From Azospirillum thiophilum (lineage in GTDB: Bacteria; Pseudomonadota; Alphaproteobacteria; Azospirillales; Azospirillaceae): 64,000 nucleotides of DNA. Position 1 is the stretch's first letter. The number at the start of each line of letters is the position of its first letter. Under the pieces are notes generated by a model, which was given only the letters and a program-made list of their open reading frames with translations, searched no databases and was not told the origin of the DNA. Shown piece after piece: positions 59,119-64,000 of this stretch. Location of the stretch: contig NZ_CP012405.1 of the NCBI RefSeq assembly GCF_001305595.1, positions 452,501 to 516,500 of the forward strand, written 5' to 3'. Made by a program: the position numbers and the translations under genes.

Positions 59119-60300
59119 TTACACCCGCTCCACCGCGATCGCCGTCGCCTCGCCGCCGCCGATGCACAGGCTGGCCACGCCGCGCTTCAGGTCGTACGTC
59201 TCCAGCGCCGCCAGCAGCGTCACGATCAGCCGGGCACCCGACGCGCCGATGGGGTGGCCGAGCGCGCAGGCGCCGCCATGGACGTTCACCTTGTCGTGCG
59301 GCAGGTCGAGGTCGCGCATCGCCGCCATGGTGACGACCGCAAAGGCCTCGTTGATCTCGAACAGGTCGACGTCGCGGGCCGACCAGCCCACCTTCTCGAA
59401 CAGCTTCTGCATCGCACCGACCGGCGCGGTCGTGAACAGCGCCGGAGCCTGGGCGTGGTTGGCATGGCCCTTGATCTCGGCGACCACACGCAGGCCGCGC
59501 TTTTCCGCCTCGCTGCGGGTGGTGACGACCAGCGCCGCGCCGCCGTCCGAAATCGACGACGCATTGGCCGCCGTCACCGTGCCGTCCTTGGCAAAGGCCG
59601 GCTTCAGCGTCGGGATCTTGGCAGGGTCGGCCTTCAGCGGCTGCTCGTCCCGCTCGACCAGCGTGTCGCCCTTGCGGCCCTTCACGGTGACGGCCGCGAT
59701 CTCCGCTGCGAAGGAGCCGTCCTCCACCGCCTTGCGGGCACGGTTCAGGCTCTCGATGGCGAAGGCGTCCTGCGCCTCGCGGGTGAAGCCGTAGCTGCCG
59801 GCGCATTCTTCGGCGAAGGTGCCCATCAGGCGGCCCTTGTCGTAGGCGTCCTCCAGCCCGTCGAAGAACATGTGGTCCAGCACCTTGCCGTGGCCCATGC
59901 GGTAGCCGCCGCGGGCGCGGTCGAGCAGGTAGGGGGCGTTCGACATGCTCTCCATGCCGCCGGCCACCACGACCTTGGCCGAACCGGCCTTGATGACGTC
60001 ATGGGCGAACATCACCGCCCGCATGCCCGAGCCGCAGACCTTGGAGATGGTGGTGCAGCCGACGCCCTTCGGCAGCCCGGCGCCGAGTGCCGCCTGCCGC
60101 GCCGGGGCCTGGCCCAGCCCGGCCGACAGCACGTTGCCCATGAACACCTCGTCCACCGCGTCTCCGGCCAAGCCGGCGCGCTCCAGCGCCGCCCGGATGG
60201 CGGCGGCGCCCAGCTGCGGGCCGGTCAGGCCCATGAGGTCGCCCTGGAAGCCGCCCATCGGCGTGCGGGCGGCGGCGGCGATGACGATGCTGTCGGTCAT
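59119..60300 (-). CDS. Acetyl-CoA C-acetyltransferase (thiolase)
   Basis: 393 residues from ATG 60300. Nucleophilic Cys in ISKVCGSGMRAV, NEAFAVV, and the GGACALGHPIGASGAR C-terminal motif with the His/Cys pair. It condenses or cleaves acetoacetyl-CoA. In this operon it probably converts acetoacetate-derived acetoacetyl-CoA to acetyl-CoA after HMG-CoA lyase, or thiolyses branched 3-ketoacyl-CoA. It follows the ivd gene by 47 bp. Confidence 0.95.
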   Translation of the reverse strand: MTDSIVIAAAARTPMGGFQGDLMGLTGPQLGAAAIRAALERAGLAGDAVDEVFMGNVLSAGLGQAPARQAALGAGLPKGVGCTTISKVCGSGMRAVMFAHDVIKAGSAKVVVAGGMESMSNAPYLLDRARGGYRMGHGKVLDHMFFDGLEDAYDKGRLMGTFAEECAGSYGFTREAQDAFAIESLNRARKAVEDGSFAAEIAAVTVKGRKGDTLVERDEQPLKADPAKIPTLKPAFAKDGTVTAANASSISDGGAALVVTTRSEAEKRGLRVVAEIKGHANHAQAPALFTTAPVGAMQKLFEKVGWSARDVDLFEINEAFAVVTMAAMRDLDLPHDKVNVHGGACALGHPIGASGARLIVTLLAALETYDLKRGVASLCIGGGEATAIAVERV

Positions 60301-60347
60301 GGTGGTCGGTCCCTTTCCCTCGATGCTCTGTTCTTTGCCCGGACGCC

Positions 60348-61520
60348 TCAAGCCGTCTCTTTGAACAGCTCGCGCCCGATCAGCATGCGGCGGATTTCGC
60401 TGGTGCCGGCGCCGATCTCGTAGAGCTTGGCGTCGCGCAGCAGGCGGCCGGTCGGATATTCATTGATGTAGCCGTTGCCGCCCAGGGTTTGAATGGCCTC
60501 CAGAGCCATCCAGGTCGCCTTTTCGGCGGAATAGAGGATGGCGGCGGCGGCGTCCTTGCGGGTGGTCTCGCCGCGGTCGCAGGCCTTGGCGACGGTGTAC
60601 ACATAGGCCTTGGCGGCGTTCATGATGGTGTACATGTCGGCCAGCTTGCCCTGCATCAGCTGGAACTCGCCGATGGCCTGCCCGAACTGCTTGCGGTCAT
60701 GCAGGTAGGGGATCACCACGTCCATGCAGGCCTGCATGATGCCGAGCGGCCCGCCGGACAACACCGCGCGCTCGTAATCCAGCCCCGACATCAGGACGTT
60801 CACGCCGCGCCCGACGCCGCCCAGGACGTTCTCCTCCGGCACCTCGCAATCCTCGAACACCAGCTCGCCGGTGTTGGAGCCGCGCATGCCCAGCTTGTCC
60901 AGCTTCTGCGCCACCGAGAAGCCCTTGAAGCCCTTCTCGACCAGGAAGGCGGTGATGCCGCGCGGGCCGGCGGCGACGTCGGTCTTGGCGTAGATCACCA
61001 GCGTGTCGGCGTCGGGGCCGTTGGTGATCCACATCTTGGTGCCGTTCAGCACATAGCGGTCGCCCTTCTTGTCGGCCCGCAGCTTCATCGACACCACGTC
61101 GGACCCGGCGTTCGGCTCCGACATCGCCAGCGCGCCGACATGCTCGCCGGAGATCAGCTTGGGCAAATAGCGGCGCTTCTGCTCCTCGCTGCCGTTCTTG
61201 CGGATCTGGTTGACGCAGAGGTTGGAGTGGGCGCCGTAGCTGAGGCCCACCGAGGCCGAGGCGCGGGACACCTCCTCCATCGCCACCACATGTTCCAGAT
61301 AGCCCATGCCGGCGCCGCCATACTCCTCGTCGACGGTCACGCCGAGGATGCCGAGGTCGCCCATCTTGCGCCAGAGGTCGTTCGGGAACTCGTTGGAGCG
61401 GTCGATCTCGGCGGCACGGGGAGCGATCTCGTTGGCGGCGAAGCTGCGCACCGAATCGCGCAGCATGTCGGCCGCCTCGCCGAGGTCGAAATTCAGGCTC
61501 GGGTACTGGTTGGACAGCAT
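60348..61520 (-). CDS. liuA: Isovaleryl-CoA dehydrogenase
   Basis: 390 residues. [37 protein letters not shown] and the region [23 protein letters not shown] place the catalytic Glu in the position specific to isovaleryl-CoA dehydrogenase (ER preceding L-x-GGPLG). [33 protein letters not shown] has Gly where other family members have the catalytic Glu, confirming the assignment. It catalyses the first committed step of leucine degradation. First gene of the operon; a perfect dyad lies 38-56 bp upstream of the start codon. Confidence 0.96.
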   Translation of the reverse strand: MLSNQYPSLNFDLGEAADMLRDSVRSFAANEIAPRAAEIDRSNEFPNDLWRKMGDLGILGVTVDEEYGGAGMGYLEHVVAMEEVSRASASVGLSYGAHSNLCVNQIRKNGSEEQKRRYLPKLISGEHVGALAMSEPNAGSDVVSMKLRADKKGDRYVLNGTKMWITNGPDADTLVIYAKTDVAAGPRGITAFLVEKGFKGFSVAQKLDKLGMRGSNTGELVFEDCEVPEENVLGGVGRGVNVLMSGLDYERAVLSGGPLGIMQACMDVVIPYLHDRKQFGQAIGEFQLMQGKLADMYTIMNAAKAYVYTVAKACDRGETTRKDAAAAILYSAEKATWMALEAIQTLGGNGYINEYPTGRLLRDAKLYEIGAGTSEIRRMLIGRELFKETA

Positions 61521-61850
61521 GGGCGTATCGCTCCCCTGGGAAATTATCCGCTCTTTGACCATACGTTACCGTATGGCCGGGCGCGAGGCAAGGGGCAAGC
61601 TGGGAGCTTCGAAAACCTATGCCGGCTCAAGGGATTAGGGAGATGCTCCGCTGCGGATACGGTTCCGCATCGTGGAAAGAGGTCGAAAAAGCCAATCCAT
61701 TCAAGGCTGCCATGCGCCTGACCGGGCCGGATGCGGCATGGTCGCGCTTCCCAATTGCTGCGCTGCGGGGGTAGGTATTGGATACTGTATACCTGGAACA
61801 CGCCCCGGGGAACACGCCGGGGGACACGCCGCGTTGAGGAGCCTGTGACG
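61521..61850. promoter_or_regulatory. Divergent liu / transporter promoter region
   Basis: 330 bp. CCATACG-TTAC-CGTATGG (61559-61576), a perfect seven-base dyad, lies just upstream of a GATAAT -10-like box for liuA. It shares the TACG...CGTA core with LiuR (MerR-type) sites, but no liuR is visible. Nearer the transporter, GGTATTGGATACTGTATACC (61772-61791) looks like a GntR-type operator, followed by three imperfect 12-14-bp repeats around AACACGCC (61797-61833). No gene is present. Confidence 0.6.
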
Positions 61851-62846
61851 ATGATCCGCGTACCGCGCCCGAACCTGGACGGCTTCACCATGGCCCTGGC
61901 GGCCACAGTCGGCGTGGCGTCCGTGCTGCCGGTGCATGGGCAGCTCGCGCTCGGCGTCCATTGGCTGGCCGAGGCGGCGATCGCGCTGCTGTTCTTCCTG
62001 CACGGCGCCCGGCTGCCGCGGGAAGAGGTGGTGGCGGGCATCGGCCACTGGCGCCTGCACCTGCTGATCTTCGCCCTGACCTTCGTCGCCTTCCCGCTGA
62101 TCGGCTGGCTGGTGGTGGAGACCATGCCGGAACGGCTGCTGCCCCCGGCGCTCGCCATCGGCGTGCAGTTCCTCTGCCTGCTGCCCTCCACCGTCCAATC
62201 CTCGATCGCCTTCACCTCGATGGCGCGGGGCAATGTGGCGGCGGCGGTGTGCAGCTCCACCCTGTCCAACATTTCCGGCATCCTGATGACGCCGCTGCTG
62301 GTCGCACTGTTCCTGAAGGTGCAGGGCGGGGCCCTGTCGCTGGACACGCTCCAGACCATCGCGGCGCAGCTGCTGCTACCCTTTGTGCTGGGCCAGTTGC
62401 TGCGGCGCTGGGTCGGCGCCTGGGCGGCGCGGCACAAGGCGGTGCTGCGGGTGACCGACCGCGGATCGATCCTGCTGGTCGTCTATCTCGCCTTCAGCGA
62501 GGCGGTGGCGAACGGCCTGTGGACCCAGGTGCCGCCGGCGGCGCTGGGCATGGTGGTGCTGATCGATTGCGTCATCCTGGCGGTGTTCCTGGTCGGCACC
62601 ACGCTGTTGAGCCGCCGCCTGGGCTTTTCCCGCGCCGACGAGACCACCATCGTCTTCTGCGGGTCGAAGAAGTCGCTGGTCAGCGGCGTGCCGATGGCCG
62701 GCCTGCTGTTCGCGCCGGCCACCGCCGGGCTGGTGCTGCTGCCGGTGATGCTGTTCCACCAGATCCAGCTGATGGTCTGCGCCGTCCTCGCCCGCCGCTA
62801 CGCCGACGAGGAACAGGCGCGGGACGCGCTGCCGGCGGCGTCCTGA
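61851..62846 (+). CDS. Bile acid:sodium symporter family transporter (YfeH/P7-type)
   Basis: 331 residues from ATG 61851 (GAGGAG eight bases upstream). About ten hydrophobic segments; VQFLCLLPSTVQSSIAFTSMARGNVAAAVCSSTLSNISGILMTPLL and FCGSKKSLVSGVPMAGLLF are the two inverted-repeat crossover motifs of the BASS/YfeH group. Bacterial members move organic anions with Na+. It is divergent from the liu operon and may be separately regulated by a GntR-type repressor (inference). Substrate unknown. Confidence 0.9.
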   Translation: MIRVPRPNLDGFTMALAATVGVASVLPVHGQLALGVHWLAEAAIALLFFLHGARLPREEVVAGIGHWRLHLLIFALTFVAFPLIGWLVVETMPERLLPPALAIGVQFLCLLPSTVQSSIAFTSMARGNVAAAVCSSTLSNISGILMTPLLVALFLKVQGGALSLDTLQTIAAQLLLPFVLGQLLRRWVGAWAARHKAVLRVTDRGSILLVVYLAFSEAVANGLWTQVPPAALGMVVLIDCVILAVFLVGTTLLSRRLGFSRADETTIVFCGSKKSLVSGVPMAGLLFAPATAGLVLLPVMLFHQIQLMVCAVLARRYADEEQARDALPAAS

Positions 62847-62879
62847 CGGACGACGGACGGCAGCGCGCCCTTACACCGG

Positions 62880-63107
62880 TCAGCGGGCCTGAAGCATCCC
62901 CACCGCGCCGCGCGCAACCTCGTGCAGGTCGGCCTCGCCGCCGGCCTTGACATGGGCGAACAGGCCGGCGCGCATGCGCGGATCCCAGAATTTGCGGATG
63001 TGGGTCGCCGTCTCCGTCACCGCCTCCTCGTGCGGATAGGTGGCGAAATGGACGGCGATCTGGTTCGCCATCCGGACCAGTTCCTTGGCATGGTTCGTGT
63101 GGCTCAT
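62880..63107 (-). CDS. fdsD: Formate dehydrogenase delta subunit
   Basis: 75 residues. LVRMANQIAVHFATYPHEEAVTETATHIRKFWDPRMRAGLFAHV is the short FdsD family, which associates with soluble NAD-dependent molybdenum formate dehydrogenase. It follows fdhD by 33 bp and ends the operon. It is thought to assist cofactor insertion or stability of the FdsGBA complex. Normal length. Confidence 0.93.
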   Translation of the reverse strand: MSHTNHAKELVRMANQIAVHFATYPHEEAVTETATHIRKFWDPRMRAGLFAHVKAGGEADLHEVARGAVGMLQAR

Positions 63108-63140
63108 CGGTGTCTCTCCCGTGACGTGGCTGGGTTGGGA

Positions 63141-63968
63141 TCAGCGGAACAGGATGATGCCGTCGCGGCGCGACAGCGCTCCCAAAGTGAGGCCGGCGGT
63201 GCGCGCCAGCTCGAGCGCCAGCGCGGTCGGCGCCGAGATGGTCGCCAGCAGCGGAATGCCCACCGCAGCGGTCTTCTGCACCAGCTCGAAGCTGCACCGG
63301 CTGGTCATCACCACGAAGCCGGTGGCCGGATCGGCCCCGGACCGGGCGATGGCGCCGATCAGCTTGTCGAGCGCGTTGTGGCGGCCGACATCCTCGCGCG
63401 CCATCCGGATGGCGCCATCCGGCGCGCACCAGGCGGCGGCGTGGACCGAGCGGTTGGCCCGGTTCATCGGCTGGTGGTCCGGCAGGGCGCGGAAGGCGGC
63501 GGCGACCGCGGCCGGCTCCACCTCCAGCGTCGCCGTGATCTTCCGGGGCTCCCGAACGGCGTGGACAAGACTGTCCACGCCGCACAGGCCACAGCCGCTC
63601 CGCCCCTCCATGGAGCGGCTGCGCAGGCTTCCGCGCAGGAGCCGCAGGGGATCGACCGTCATGTTGACGACGAAGCCCAGCGGCGTTTCCCGCACGGCGG
63701 TTTTCTCGATATCGGCTGCAGCCCCGACGATCTCCTCGGCCAGGCTGAAGCCCAGCGCGAAATCCTCCAGATCGGCGGGGGTCGCCATCATCACCGCGTG
63801 GGAGCGGCCGTTGTATTCGAAGGCGACCGCGGTCTCCTCCGGCACCTGCCATTCGACATCCGCGCCCTCCTCCACCCCGACACCGGCGGGAAAGCCGGTG
63901 CCGGTGACGGCGATGGAGCACATGGAACTGTCGTCCGGAGGGATCGGCCCCGAAGGCATCGCGGTCAT
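63141..63968 (-). CDS. fdhD: Formate dehydrogenase accessory sulfurtransferase FdhD/FdsC
   Basis: 275 residues. The sulfur-transfer cysteines are in GCGLCGVDS. VFEYNGRSHAVMMATPADLEDFALGFSLAEEIV and EDVGRHNALDKLIG, with FVVMTSRCSFELVQKTAAVGIPLLATISAPTALALELA, are diagnostic. It transfers sulfur from IscS to the molybdenum cofactor of formate dehydrogenase. Start ATG 63968 with AAGGAAG upstream; the next gene upstream is presumably fdsA. Confidence 0.95.
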   Translation of the reverse strand: MTAMPSGPIPPDDSSMCSIAVTGTGFPAGVGVEEGADVEWQVPEETAVAFEYNGRSHAVMMATPADLEDFALGFSLAEEIVGAAADIEKTAVRETPLGFVVNMTVDPLRLLRGSLRSRSMEGRSGCGLCGVDSLVHAVREPRKITATLEVEPAAVAAAFRALPDHQPMNRANRSVHAAAWCAPDGAIRMAREDVGRHNALDKLIGAIARSGADPATGFVVMTSRCSFELVQKTAAVGIPLLATISAPTALALELARTAGLTLGALSRRDGIILFR

Positions 63969-63980
63969 GCTTCCTTCTCC

Positions 63981-64000
63981 TCAGCGCGAGGCCACGGTCA
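63981..64000 (-). CDS. Probable C-terminal end of formate dehydrogenase alpha subunit (partial)
   Basis: Only about six codons are visible, reading T-V-A-S-R-stop on the minus strand, 12 bp before the fdhD start. In fds operons (fdsG-B-A-C-D) the gene at this position is fdsA, so this is a positional guess; too little sequence is present to prove it. Confidence 0.35.

Overview
The window looks like chromosomal DNA from an Azospirillum-like alphaproteobacterium. By eye the base composition is about two thirds G+C with strong GC3 bias. The gene set also fits: several chemotaxis genes, a PAS/PilZ chemoreceptor, a ChvG/ChvI-like two-component pair, a LIV-type ABC transporter, a leucine-degradation operon and an fds-type formate dehydrogenase tail. 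This assignment is inferred from gene content only. I saw no rRNA, tRNA, insertion sequence, prophage or CRISPR array.

Layout. 1-4.6 kb: the 5' part of an AceE/MdeB-type dehydrogenase divergent from an Lrp regulator, then an SDR-MFS pair behind two operator-like dyads. 5-9.2 kb: one large NRPS-like gene with the architecture of poly-lysine synthetase (A-PCP, then three membrane/hexapeptide-repeat modules). 9.4-15.5 kb: class I fumarase, a chromosomal ccdAB pair, an RluA-type pseudouridine synthase, an orphan histidine kinase, a pirin and an ArsC. After an AT-rich gap, 16.2-26.2 kb is one chemotaxis-type operon: STAS, CheY, CheA, CheW, MCP, CheW, CheR, CheB and a soluble protein carrying two degenerate MCP-like segments. 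26.2-30.9 kb: ycjF-ycjX, a small secreted protein, a single-domain response regulator and a GST.

31-42.5 kb is an acid uptake and activation locus. It has a five-component LIV-type ABC transporter, a long-chain-type acyl-CoA synthetase and a PaaK-type CoA ligase, all on the minus strand. Divergent from it is a gene whose product joins an IclR-type DNA-binding domain to an acyl-CoA synthetase fold that has lost its ATP-binding motif and its C-terminal lid. Two copies of the same 17-bp palindrome lie in the divergent promoter region, one of them one base before the start codon of the fusion gene. I read this as a regulator that uses a dead acyl-CoA ligase as its sensor, and it is the most novel system in the window.

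42.5-52.4 kb: TetR, AraC/EthD, a PAS-HAMP-MA-PilZ chemoreceptor with an extra C-terminal domain, Lrp, a ChvG/ChvI-like pair with a lipoprotein, and a MazEF/PemK-type toxin-antitoxin pair. 52.4-61.5 kb is a complete leucine/isovalerate (liu) operon: isovaleryl-CoA dehydrogenase, thiolase, a second acyl-CoA dehydrogenase, the two methylcrotonyl-CoA carboxylase subunits, methylglutaconyl-CoA hydratase and HMG-CoA lyase. The window ends with a bile-acid:sodium-symporter-family transporter and the fdhD-fdsD end of a formate dehydrogenase operon.

Four GC-rich palindromic elements of about 115-225 bp sit between genes at 30.9, 32.4, 36.8 and 59.0 kb. Two of them are clearly copies of one family in opposite orientation, and the other two share a second core.
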